Below are positions 27,569-35,220 of a DNA stretch of 43,508 nucleotides, one piece after another. The notes beneath the pieces are model-generated. The model was not told the origin of the DNA. It saw nothing but the letters and a program-made list of their open reading frames with translations, and did no database searches. The stretch's first letter is position 1; every line of letters begins with the position of its first letter. The position numbers were made by a program, and so were the translations under genes. The DNA comes from Buchananella hordeovulneris (GTDB lineage: Bacteria > Actinomycetota > Actinomycetes > Actinomycetales > Actinomycetaceae). The stretch spans positions 1-43,508 of the forward strand of contig JAUMWR010000007.1 of assembly GCA_030529545.1 (NCBI GenBank), written 5' to 3'.

Positions 27569-28276
27569 TTAATCGCTGCCGCGCAGGTTCCAGCTCCGGC
27601 GATGCTGGTCACTAAGCCCGTGTGCAGCGATGCCCGCGTAGTGGGCGCTCGAGCCGTAGCCCTTGTTGCTTTCCCAGGCGTAGCCGGGGTCCGGGAGCCC
27701 GGCCATGAACTGGTCGCGTTCCACCTTGGCCAGCACGGAGGCCGCCGCGATCACGCTGGCGCGGGCGTCTCCCTTGACCAGCGTTTGGACCGCGCCGGTG
27801 AAGGGCGCGGGCTGCGGCCCGCTGCGGAGCGGGGCGGGGGCGGCCAGGGTGGCAAAGAGGTCCGCCTCCGGCTCGCTGAGCCAGTCGTGGGTGCCGTCGA
27901 GCAGCACCAGGCGCGGGGGGAATCCCTGCGCCGCCACCATTGCCAGCGCCCGCAGCCCGGCCAGGCGCAGGGCGGCCACGATGCCGAGGGCGTCTATCTC
28001 TGCGGCGCTGGCGGCCGCCACCGCGCTGGCGGCCACCCACTGGCGCACAGGGGCGATCATCTCTAGCCGGCGCTTGGGGCTGAGCAGCTTGGAGTCGGTG
28101 AGGCCCGCTGGGGCGTCGGAAGTGAAGGGGCCAACCACGCTAACGCCGACGCACACGGGCCCGGCGATGGCGCCGCGGCCCACCTCGTCCATGCCGGCCA
28201 CCAGGCCGTAGCGCTCGATGAGGGGAAGCTCGATTTCCCGGCTACACACCGCCCGCTGGGCCGCTGCTTTGGTCAC
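27569..28276 (-). CDS. rnhB: Ribonuclease HII
   Basis: Cleaves RNA in RNA-DNA hybrids and starts removal of misincorporated ribonucleotides. The 235-residue product has VAGMDEVGRGAIAGPV (catalytic Asp-Glu and G-R-G), VLLDGTHDWL (third acidic residue) and VKGDARASVIAAASVLAKVERD (fourth Asp). GTG at 28276 overlaps the lepB stop by four bases (GTGA), indicating translational coupling. Length is normal, no missing catalytic residue. Confidence 0.95.
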   Translation of the reverse strand: MTKAAAQRAVCSREIELPLIERYGLVAGMDEVGRGAIAGPVCVGVSVVGPFTSDAPAGLTDSKLLSPKRRLEMIAPVRQWVAASAVAAASAAEIDALGIVAALRLAGLRALAMVAAQGFPPRLVLLDGTHDWLSEPEADLFATLAAPAPLRSGPQPAPFTGAVQTLVKGDARASVIAAASVLAKVERDQFMAGLPDPGYAWESNKGYGSSAHYAGIAAHGLSDQHRRSWNLRGSD

Positions 28277-29037
28277 TGCCCGGTGCGGGAGTCAGCCGGG
28301 GGCACGTGGTTGAAGTTCCCGGGGTTGGAGTGCCAGGCGAAGCGGTTGAGGGGCCAGAAGGTGGCGTAGACGATGCCCTCGACATCGCTGAGCGGCACGG
28401 CCCCGTTGGTGGGGCTGTCCATGTGGGCGCGGGAGTCGCCGGAGCGGGCGCGGTTGTCGCCCATGACCCACATGTGTCCCTCTGGGACCACCAGGTCAAA
28501 ATAGGTCAGCGACGGGGCGGTGCCCGGGTCCAGGTAGGGCTCGTCGATCTCCACGCCGTTGACCATCAGCTTGCCGTTGGGGCTGCAGCACATGACGTGG
28601 TCGCCGCTGAGGGCGATGATGCGCTTGGCCAGGTGTTCGTCTACCTCGGGGATCAGGCCCACGCCGGCCATGAAGCGGGTGAACCAGTTGCGCGGGGCGG
28701 TGATGTCCCCCAACCAGCCCTGGGAGTCCTTGAACACGACGATATCGCCGCGCTTGACCCCGTCGGGGCCGATGTTGAAGCGCCGGGCCATCACGCGGTC
28801 GCCGGGCTGGATGGTGGAGATCATCGAGCCGGTGGGGATCTCGAATGCCTGGGTGACGAAACTCTTGAGGCTCACCGCCAATACAAGGGAGACCACGGCC
28901 AGGAACACGATCTCGCGGGTGAGCGTGTACACCGTGTGCGCAGCCTTGGCCGGCGGGATTTCCAGCTGCAGGGGGCGCTTCCCCTTGGCTGCGTGCCGCG
29001 GCTTGGCGCGCTGAGCGGGCTTGGGAGTTTCAGTCAT
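28273..29037 (-). CDS. lepB: Type I signal peptidase
   Basis: Membrane-bound serine/lysine protease that removes signal peptides. The 254-residue product has a ~35-residue basic cytoplasmic N terminus, one membrane helix (IVFLAVVSLVLAVSLKSFV), PTGSMISTIQPGDRVMARRF (catalytic Ser), RGDIVVFKDSQGW (catalytic Lys region) and MGDNRARSGDSR (box E). It is the only general signal peptidase in the window and could process the adhesin. There is no ribosome site before the ATG; TACACT lies eight bases upstream, just beyond the rplS terminator, so a near-leaderless transcript from its own promoter is likely. Confidence 0.95.
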   Translation of the reverse strand: MTETPKPAQRAKPRHAAKGKRPLQLEIPPAKAAHTVYTLTREIVFLAVVSLVLAVSLKSFVTQAFEIPTGSMISTIQPGDRVMARRFNIGPDGVKRGDIVVFKDSQGWLGDITAPRNWFTRFMAGVGLIPEVDEHLAKRIIALSGDHVMCCSPNGKLMVNGVEIDEPYLDPGTAPSLTYFDLVVPEGHMWVMGDNRARSGDSRAHMDSPTNGAVPLSDVEGIVYATFWPLNRFAWHSNPGNFNHVPPADSRTGQ

Positions 29038-29045
29038 CGTTTACC

Positions 29046-29051
29046 AGTGTA
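29046..29051 (-). promoter_or_regulatory. Candidate -10 box for lepB
   Basis: TACACT on the minus strand, eight bases before the lepB ATG and just past the rplS terminator stem. Predicted start at most one or two bases upstream of the ATG. The -35 region falls in the terminator stem and is weak. Confidence 0.35.
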
Positions 29052-29059
29052 GAAGCAAA

Positions 29060-29092
29060 GCGGGGGCGCGGCCTGTTTGGCCGCGCCCCCGC
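29060..29092 (-). terminator. Terminator after rplS
   Basis: A perfect 14 bp GC stem (29060-29073 with 29079-29092) with a five-base loop, followed on the minus strand by TTTGCTTCT. It separates rplS from lepB. Confidence 0.85.
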
Positions 29093-29105
29093 CCTGCTAT
29101 ACGGA

Positions 29106-29456
29106 TCACGCGTTGTCGCGCTTCTCCTTGATCTTGGCGGCCTTGCCGTGCAGACCACGCAGGTAGTACAGCTTGGCGCGGCGCACCAGACCACGGGTGA
29201 CGACCTCGATGTGGTCGATGGTGGGGGCGTGCACCGGGAAGGTACGCTCCACGCCACAACCGAAGGAGACCTTGCGGATGGTGAAGGTCTCGGAGATGCC
29301 GGCGCCGGAGCGGGCGATCACGACACCCTGGAACACCTGGATACGGGAACGGTTACCTTCCACAACCTTGACGTGCACCTTCAGGGTGTCACCGGGGCGG
29401 AAAGCAGGCAGGTCGGTGCGCAGCTGCGCAGCGCCGATCTCGTTGAGAATGCTCAT
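29106..29456 (-). CDS. rplS: Ribosomal protein L19
   Basis: 50S protein at the subunit interface. The 116-residue product shows [25 protein letters not shown]-type core (split motifs [13 protein letters not shown] and [14 protein letters not shown]), [18 protein letters not shown], and the C-terminal [28 protein letters not shown] lies about nine bases before the ATG. It follows trmD after a ~180-base gap and ends in a strong terminator, so it can be expressed apart from rimM-trmD. An AT-rich patch near 29573-29585 is a possible promoter position. Confidence 0.97.
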   Translation of the reverse strand: MSILNEIGAAQLRTDLPAFRPGDTLKVHVKVVEGNRSRIQVFQGVVIARSGAGISETFTIRKVSFGCGVERTFPVHAPTIDHIEVVTRGLVRRAKLYYLRGLHGKAAKIKEKRDNA

Positions 29457-29637
29457 TGTTCACTCTTCCGCGCGCGCCTCTGGTCCCGTGCGGCCTTGTC
29501 TAGTTTCTGGACGGTGTTGCTCCGCTTTCGTGACCAGCTCCCCAGGGGCAGAGCTCAGCCGCGTGCAAACCGAATAGATATTGTGCCACATGCGCTGCCG
29601 GCCGCTAAGACCGTCTGGCGTGGCACGCGCCACGGCC

Positions 29638-31119
29638 CTAGGACAGGGTCTTGGCCATGACGACGTCGCGGCAGGGCTGGGTGCCCACCACGAACTCGCG
29701 CTTGCCGATCTTCTTGAAGCCGTGGCGCTTGTAGGCGCGCTGGGCGCGCTTGTTGCCCTCGTGGGTGCCAAGCCAGATGGCAGCGGCCCCCTCCCGGCGG
29801 GCGGAGGCGACCGCGTCCTCGATGAGCGCGGCGGCCAGGCCGGAGCCGATCAGCTCGGCGCGCACGTAGCACTTGAAGAACTCCACCACCGGGCGGTAGC
29901 CGGCCTTCTTGACGGCGCCGGGCTGCTTCTCCCCCAGCGGGTGGCTCGTCCCGTCGGAGCTGAGCAGGCTGACCTGGTAGCCCAGCAGCTTCGCGGGCTC
30001 GCCCAGGGCGTGGGCCACTCGCACCTGCGCGCCCGGGGCCGCCAGCAGCTCCAGGAAGGCCTGGGGGGTGAGCTTGGTGGCCGCGTGCCTTGCGATGTCG
30101 GCGGGCTCCAGGAAGGGCGGGCAGGCCAGCGGGAAGGTCTGGGTGGCCAGCTCGCTGAGGGCCTCGGCGTCGGCTGCGGTGGCGTCGCGCAGCTCGAACT
30201 GCAGCGCCGGCCCGGCCTGGGGCAAGCACCAGCCGGCCTGGGCTAGGGCGGCGCGGTCGGCGGCGTCCAGGCTCTCCTGGGCCAGGCGGTGCAGCATGTC
30301 CGGGCGGCGCGTGGCGGTGCGCGTGAGCGCCTGGTTGCGGCGCCAGCGCTCGATCTTGCCGTGGTCGCCGCTCAGCAGCACGGGCGGGACCTCCAGGCCG
30401 CGCCAGTCCAGGGGGCGGGTGTAGACGGGGTATTCGAGCAGGCCGGCCTCGCCGTGCGACTCCTCGACGAGCGAGTGGGGGTTGCCCACCACGCCCGGCA
30501 GCAGCCGCACCACCGCTTCGATCAGGGCCAGGGCGGCCACCTCGCCGCCGTTGAGCACGTAGTCGCCGATCGAGTACTCGACCACCTCGTAGTCCTGCGC
30601 GTAGTGCACGGGCACCCGCGAGTCGATCCCCTCGTAGCGCCCGCAGGCGATGACCAGCTGGTCGGAGCTGGCCAGGTCGGTGACCATCTGCTGCGTGAGC
30701 GGCCGCCCGGCCGGGGTGGGCACGGCCAGGACGCGGCGTTTGGTGGCCGACGTTCCCGCCGCCCCGCCCGCACCCGCGCCGCCACTCGCGGCAGCCGCCT
30801 CCTGCGTGGCTCCGGCCGCAGCGTCGGGCAACGTGGCCTCGTCGCTGGTCGGCGGGAGCAAGGGGGCGCCGGCGGCAGCGTCGTCCACTGGCAAGGACAG
30901 GACGGAGTCCAGGCACTTTCCCCATACGTCGGGGCGCATCACCATGCCAGCGCCGCCGCCGGCGGGCGTGTCGTCGACGGTGCGGTGGCGGTCGGTGGTG
31001 ACCTCTCGCAGGTCGTGGACCGCCAGGGTGACCAGCCCGGAGGAGGCGGCCTTGCCCACCAGGGACAGGCTAAGGGCGTCCAGGTAGGCGGGGAAGATGG
31101 TCACTACGTCGATGCGCAC
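29638..31119 (-). CDS. trmD: TrmD tRNA (guanine37-N1)-methyltransferase fused to a GNAT acetyltransferase
   Basis: The N-terminal part methylates G37 of tRNAs to prevent frameshifting. It begins MRIDVVTIFPAYLDAL and has GGGAGMVM, the trefoil-knot SAM site CGRYEGIDSRV and YSIGDYVLNGGE, and SGDHGKIERWRR. Between VLSLPVDD and KRRVLAVPTP an Ala/Gly/Ser-rich insert of ~55 residues (about 80-135) interrupts the usual fold. After ~300 residues a GNAT domain follows (FELRDATAADAEALSELA ... RAELIGSGLAAALIEDA ... NKRAQRAYKRHGFKKIGKREF), making 493 residues, about twice normal TrmD length. GTG at 31119 is one base after the rimM stop. The acetyl acceptor is unknown. A CGACGTTSCCG word lies in the insert, antisense to the gene. 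Confidence 0.93.
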   Translation of the reverse strand: MRIDVVTIFPAYLDALSLSLVGKAASSGLVTLAVHDLREVTTDRHRTVDDTPAGGGAGMVMRPDVWGKCLDSVLSLPVDDAAAGAPLLPPTSDEATLPDAAAGATQEAAAASGGAGAGGAAGTSATKRRVLAVPTPAGRPLTQQMVTDLASSDQLVIACGRYEGIDSRVPVHYAQDYEVVEYSIGDYVLNGGEVAALALIEAVVRLLPGVVGNPHSLVEESHGEAGLLEYPVYTRPLDWRGLEVPPVLLSGDHGKIERWRRNQALTRTATRRPDMLHRLAQESLDAADRAALAQAGWCLPQAGPALQFELRDATAADAEALSELATQTFPLACPPFLEPADIARHAATKLTPQAFLELLAAPGAQVRVAHALGEPAKLLGYQVSLLSSDGTSHPLGEKQPGAVKKAGYRPVVEFFKCYVRAELIGSGLAAALIEDAVASARREGAAAIWLGTHEGNKRAQRAYKRHGFKKIGKREFVVGTQPCRDVVMAKTLS

Positions 31120-31120
31120 G

Positions 31121-31633
31121 TCAGAGCGCCTCCCCTAGGCCGGGGAACAGGCCACCGGGCGGGTCCATGACGACGCGCCCGCCGGCCAGGTCCACCTCGG
31201 GGACGATGGCGGCGACGAAGGGCACCAGCACCTCGCCCGCGCTGCCCTTGACCACCAGGAGGTCCTGCGCGGCGCCCGGCAGCAGGTCCTTGACCGTGCC
31301 CAGCTCGCGCCCGGTGGTGTCCTCCACGCGCAGGCCGCGCAGCTGGTGGGGGTAGTAGGCGTCGTCTTCGTCCTCGTCCTGCGCCTCCACGAGCAGGCTC
31401 ACGCCGCGCAGCTGCTCGGCGGCGGTGCGGTCGGCCACCTCCTCGAAGCGCGCAAAGACCTTCTCACCGTCGCGGCGCACGCGCGCCACCGTCAGCTCCG
31501 CAAACACCTCGGAGTCGGTGGGCAGCACCGTGCCGGGGGCCAAGCGCTGCGCCGGGCTATCGGTGCGCACATCCAGGCGCACCTCGCCGCGCAGGCCGTG
31601 CGCGGAACCAATCACAGCAACGGTGAGCAGCAT
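31121..31633 (-). CDS. rimM: 16S rRNA-processing protein RimM
   Basis: Binds S19 and helps mature the 30S head. The 170-residue product has the N-terminal barrel (TVAVIGSAHGLRGEVRL, a hallmark), then a PRC-barrel domain (YYPHQLRGLRVED, LGTVKDLLPGAAQDLLVV, VPFVAAIVPEVDL, DPPGGLFPG). The ATG at 31633 is preferred to the upstream TTG because GAGGAG lies five bases before it. It directly precedes trmD by one base. An acidic loop (AQDEDEDDAYY) sits between the two domains. Confidence 0.96.
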   Translation of the reverse strand: MLLTVAVIGSAHGLRGEVRLDVRTDSPAQRLAPGTVLPTDSEVFAELTVARVRRDGEKVFARFEEVADRTAAEQLRGVSLLVEAQDEDEDDAYYPHQLRGLRVEDTTGRELGTVKDLLPGAAQDLLVVKGSAGEVLVPFVAAIVPEVDLAGGRVVMDPPGGLFPGLGEAL

Positions 31634-31668
31634 GTCTCTCCTCAAACTTCAAACATCAGCGGGGCAAA

Positions 31669-31706
31669 GCTAATGGCCCGCTCCCCAAGGGTAGCGGGCC
31701 ATTAGC
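31669..31706 (-). terminator. Attenuator-like hairpin between KH gene and rimM
   Basis: A perfect 14 bp stem (31669-31682 with 31693-31706), ten-base loop, followed on the minus strand by a short TTTG. It lies inside the operon, so partial termination lowering rimM-trmD relative to rpsP is the likely effect. Confidence 0.7.
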
Positions 31707-31714
31707 AGCCGGTC

Positions 31715-31954
31715 TTAGCGGCGGTCCGTGTCGATCACGTCCACGCGCACCGGGCCCTGGGTAGCCAGGGCGGAAATGACGGTGCGCAGGGCGCGGGCGG
31801 TGCGGCCGGAGCGACCGATCACGCGCCCAAGATCACTCTGGGCCACTCGCACCTCTAGCAGCTCCCCGCGGCGCAGGTTCTTGGAGGTCACCCGCACATC
31901 GTCCGGGTTGTCCACGATTCCGCGCACCAGGTGCTCTAGGGCGTCCGCTAGCAC
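31715..31954 (-). CDS. KH-domain RNA-binding protein
   Basis: A 79-residue single type II KH domain protein (YlqC/KhpA type). LEVRVAQSDLGRVIGRSGRTARALRTVISA carries the GRVIGRSGRTA loop (GxxG family) that grips RNA. It forms a pair with S16 in nearly all actinobacteria and Firmicutes. GTG at 31954 lies one base beyond the rpsP stop, the same spacing as rimM/trmD. In other bacteria KhpA partners KhpB/Jag to bind many RNAs; no KhpB is visible here. Confidence 0.93.
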   Translation of the reverse strand: MLADALEHLVRGIVDNPDDVRVTSKNLRRGELLEVRVAQSDLGRVIGRSGRTARALRTVISALATQGPVRVDVIDTDRR

Positions 31955-31955
31955 G

Positions 31956-32444
31956 TCAGGCTTCCTCGCCAGCGCTCTCGGGGGCCTCAGCGGCCTCCTC
32001 AGCGGCGGCCTCAGCTGCCTCGGCGGCAGCCTCGGCAGCGGCGGCGGCCTCGGCCTCAGCCTTAGCAGCGGAGGCAGCAGCCTTGGCCTTCTCGGCGGCG
32101 GCGTCAGCGGACTTGATGGCGTCAGCCTTGGCAGCAGCCAGGGCCTCGGCGCCAGCCTTGACCTTCAGACGACCCTCAGCGCCCGGCAGGCCCTTGAACT
32201 TCTGCCAGTCACCGGTGATCTGGAGCAGGTTACGAACCTGGTCGGTGGGCTGAGCGCCCACGCCGAGCCAGTACTGCGCACGGTCAGAGGTGATCTCGAT
32301 GAAGGACGGCTCCTCCATCGGGTTGTACTTGCCGATCTCCTCGATCACGCGGCCGTCACGACGCTTGCGGGCGTCAACGACAACAACGCGGTAGAACGGG
32401 GAACGGATCTTGCCCATTCGCTTGAGACGAATCTTCACTGCCAC
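31956..32444 (-). CDS. rpsP: Ribosomal protein S16 with Ala-rich C-terminal extension
   Basis: 30S assembly protein. The first ~90 residues are canonical: [58 protein letters not shown]. The remaining ~70 are a lysine/alanine then glutamate/alanine-rich helix, giving 162 residues, about twice the E. coli length. The GTG start (32444) has AGGAG about ten bases upstream. It heads the rpsP-KH-rimM-trmD run; no clear promoter was recognised in the ~225-base gap upstream. Confidence 0.96.
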   Translation of the reverse strand: MAVKIRLKRMGKIRSPFYRVVVVDARKRRDGRVIEEIGKYNPMEEPSFIEITSDRAQYWLGVGAQPTDQVRNLLQITGDWQKFKGLPGAEGRLKVKAGAEALAAAKADAIKSADAAAEKAKAAASAAKAEAEAAAAAEAAAEAAEAAAEEAAEAPESAGEEA

Positions 32445-32669
32445 AGTGGTGGAACTCCTGAATCAATTGGGGTGGAGGCACGCCTCGGCTCGGTGGGTTA
32501 CAAGCGTCGGGGGCTTCCTGGACACGACTCGACAGGGAGAGAGGGGCCCTGACAGCCGGGTTCAGCGGTCAATCATGCCAGAGAACGCCGAGAAAGAGTA
32601 GCGGTGCCGCGCCGAGTTGCTGTGGAACGTCCCACGTCTGGGTGCCCGCGCCAGCCGGGGGACGTGCCC
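32445..32669. other. Gap between glgX and rpsP
   Basis: About 225 bases. It must contain the rpsP promoter and the glgX 3' end, but neither a convincing -35/-10 pair nor a T-tailed hairpin was found. Confidence 0.4.
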
Positions 32670-35027
32670 TTACCGCTCCTCGGCGGGGCAGGGTTGGTGC
32701 AGGATCATGATCGACCACGGCTCCACGAAGCACTCCTGGGACACCTCCGGGCCCATGCCCTCCGGCCAGAAGTTTCCGTCCGCCTCCGCTGCCACGCTGG
32801 TGTCCACCAGCTTGCGCCACGTGTTGCCGCGCGCGGTGCTGGGGACCCGGAAGTAGACGGGGAAGTCGGCCATGTTGATCATGAGCCAGAAGTCGCACTT
32901 GGGGTTGTTCAGGTGGACGGCCACTGCGCGGTCGCCCTCATGTACGCCGCCCAACATTTCCGGCGAGTGGAAGATGTAGGAGACGTCGGCGCTGTCCGCC
33001 AGGCCGTTGCCGTACTGCTGGGCGATCAGGCTGCGATGCCGCGAGCGCAGGGCGCCCAGGAAGGCGGTGAAGACCAGCAGCGGGTTGTGGGTGCCGGGGC
33101 CGCCAAAGATCCCGAGGTTGTTGTGGTAGGCGCCCACGGGCTGGCCGTCGGCGCCCACCGCTCCCACCGGGACCTCGTTGGGGGCGCAGCTCGCGGCGGC
33201 CTCGTAGTTGTTCCACATGGCCACGCTGTCCAGCGCCCAGGGGTTGTTGTTGCCGTTCTGGGTGCGCCCGAACTCGTCCCCGGCCACGATCATCGGCACG
33301 CCGCGGGAGAAGTAGAGGGTGGTGAGGAAGTTGCGCAGGCGCTGGCGGCGCAGCCCCTGGTCTCCCCCGCTGTCCCAGCTCAGGTTGTTGTCGCTGCCGC
33401 CGTCGGAGGGGCCAAAGGGCCACTCTTGGTGGTTGTTCTTCTCCTGGTAGCTCACCAGGTCCGCCAGCGTGAAGCCGTCGTGGGCGACGATGAAGTTGAC
33501 TGTCTTTTGCGGGCCGCCGTTGTCCGCGAAGTGGTGGTAGTCGCCGTTGACCATCTCCAGGAAGGCGCCGGTGTTGCCGTCGCCCTTGAGGAATGCGCGC
33601 ACCGTGTCACGGTAGCGGCCGTTCCACTCTCCCCAGCCGCGGGGGAAGTTGCCCACCTCGTAGCCCCACAGGTCCCAGGCCTCCGCGATCACCTCGATGT
33701 GCTCGGAGCGGGCGAAGTCCGCGATGGCCAGGAGGAGTTCGTGGTCAGTGAAGAAGCGCTTCTGGTTGCCCCAGTCCTCCTGGCAGGCCTCTGCCGGCTT
33801 GCGGCCCAGCACGGGAGAAAGGTCAAAGCGGAAGCCATCCACCCCCATGTGCCTGGTCCAGTAGGTCAGGGAGTCCAGCACCAGCTGCTGAGCTGCGGGG
33901 CTGGAGTAGTTCAACTGGTTGGAGGTGCCGGTGGCGCCGTCGACGATGGCGTGGGAGGCGGTCTGGACGTAGTACTCGCCCGCCGCGAATCCACCCAGGG
34001 AGGTGAAGCCGGTGGTGTTGGGGTCTCCGTTCCAGTTGCCGCCCTCGGCGCTGTGGTTGTAGACCACGTCCAGGTAGACCTCGATGCCGGCCCGGTGGAA
34101 GGACTCCACCATCTCCCTAAATTCGCGTGTGGGCCCGCCCGCGCTCTTGTCAGCCGAGTAGCGGCGGGAGGGGGCAAAGAAGTTCAGGGTCATGTAGCCC
34201 CAGGAGTTGGTGTGCCCGGCGCGCCCGGACTCGGACACGTTGGTCTCGTGGACCGGGAGGAACTCCACCGCCGTGATGCCGAGGGCGCGCAGGTAGGGGG
34301 CCATTAGGCCCGCGCCCTTGTAGGTGCCCACGAACTGCGCGGGCACGTTCTCCACGCCCTCGAAGCCGGGCGTGTCCGCCAGCAGGTCCCCCAGGCGCAC
34401 CACGGACGGGTGGCCCACCAGCTGGGAGACGGAGGTCTCGTAGATGATCGCCTTGCCCGCCGGGAGCTGGGGCTTGCGCCAGTTGCGCTCCGCCAGCGGG
34501 AGCACGATTCCCTTGGGGGCAATCAGCGCGGTGTCGGCCTCGCGCCGGGGGGCGCCGGCGCAAACGTCGTCCCCCGTACCAAACGCCCCGCCGTCCAGTC
34601 CGTGGGCCTCCACGCAGTCGGAGTACATGGTGTGCGTGACCTCGCGGGCGTATGGGTCAAACAGCACCTTGTTGGGGTTGAAGCGGTTACCAAAACCGTC
34701 GATATCGCTGAGGAATCCCTCCCCCGTGCCCGGGCGCCACTGCTCGCTGTAGGGCCAGTTCTCGCCCCAGGCGCGGTAGCCGTAGAGAGCGCCCGCCTGT
34801 ACGCCGCTCACCTCCGCGCGCCACACTCCGTCGCCGCCGCGCGCCGGCAGGCAGGTGAAGCTGGCCGGTTGGCCGGTTGCACTCGGGTAGATCTCGAGCT
34901 GCAGGCGCGTCGCGTACGGCGCGTAGACGGCGAATTGAGCACCCGTTGGGGTGAGGGTGGCTCCTAGCTGCCAGTCAGCGAGAGCCCACTTCTCCTGGGA
35001 CGAGGGAGCGTAGGACGGGGAGGTCAT
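32670..35027 (-). CDS. glgX: Isoamylase/GlgX-type glycogen debranching enzyme (GH13)
   Basis: Hydrolyses alpha-1,6 branches in glycogen-like polymers. The 785-residue product has an N-terminal CBM48/early-set domain (LGATLTPTGAQFAVYAPYATRLQLEIY), then a GH13 barrel: YLDVVYNHSAEGG, VDGFRFDLSPVLGR (nucleophile Asp near 399), EVIAEAWDLWGYEVG (acid Glu near 449) and IVAHDGFTLADLVSY (third Asp near 516), and a beta-sandwich C terminus. NPNKVLFDPYAREV is the typical isoamylase/GlgX loop. No signal peptide, so intracellular. Divergent from the sucrose hydrolase, sharing a ~190-base regulatory gap; no ribosome site was seen before the ATG. Pullulanase or trehalose-pathway TreX are less likely alternatives. 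Confidence 0.85.
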   Translation of the reverse strand: MTSPSYAPSSQEKWALADWQLGATLTPTGAQFAVYAPYATRLQLEIYPSATGQPASFTCLPARGGDGVWRAEVSGVQAGALYGYRAWGENWPYSEQWRPGTGEGFLSDIDGFGNRFNPNKVLFDPYAREVTHTMYSDCVEAHGLDGGAFGTGDDVCAGAPRREADTALIAPKGIVLPLAERNWRKPQLPAGKAIIYETSVSQLVGHPSVVRLGDLLADTPGFEGVENVPAQFVGTYKGAGLMAPYLRALGITAVEFLPVHETNVSESGRAGHTNSWGYMTLNFFAPSRRYSADKSAGGPTREFREMVESFHRAGIEVYLDVVYNHSAEGGNWNGDPNTTGFTSLGGFAAGEYYVQTASHAIVDGATGTSNQLNYSSPAAQQLVLDSLTYWTRHMGVDGFRFDLSPVLGRKPAEACQEDWGNQKRFFTDHELLLAIADFARSEHIEVIAEAWDLWGYEVGNFPRGWGEWNGRYRDTVRAFLKGDGNTGAFLEMVNGDYHHFADNGGPQKTVNFIVAHDGFTLADLVSYQEKNNHQEWPFGPSDGGSDNNLSWDSGGDQGLRRQRLRNFLTTLYFSRGVPMIVAGDEFGRTQNGNNNPWALDSVAMWNNYEAAASCAPNEVPVGAVGADGQPVGAYHNNLGIFGGPGTHNPLLVFTAFLGALRSRHRSLIAQQYGNGLADSADVSYIFHSPEMLGGVHEGDRAVAVHLNNPKCDFWLMINMADFPVYFRVPSTARGNTWRKLVDTSVAAEADGNFWPEGMGPEVSQECFVEPWSIMILHQPCPAEER

Positions 35028-35185
35028 GGCCCCATACTTTCACGTTTAATGACCAGCGCCCAGGTACCAAAGGGCCAGTGCACAGGCCGCCCCCCGCCAG
35101 GTCACTATTGACAATTGGCGAACTCCATCACACACCCACGGAGGGAGGCGACATTACCGCCCCAGAACCACACCTCACACTCCTG

Positions 35186-35214
35186 TGCCAATCGTTTAAC
35201 AGTGATGCTAATCT
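35186..35214 (+). promoter_or_regulatory. Sucrose hydrolase promoter with LacI-type operator
   Basis: TGCTAATCT (35206-35214) is an extended -10 element ending six bases before the GTG start, so transcription should begin at the start codon. TGCCAATCGTTTAACA (35186-35201) has TGnnAAnCGnTTnnCA symmetry, the LacI-family operator plan, and overlaps the -35 region. Confidence 0.55.
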
Positions 35215-35220
35215 CAAACT

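Noticed and set aside
29581-29637. Inverted repeat just downstream of trmD as a terminator
   Set aside because: Short stem without a U tract; insufficient.
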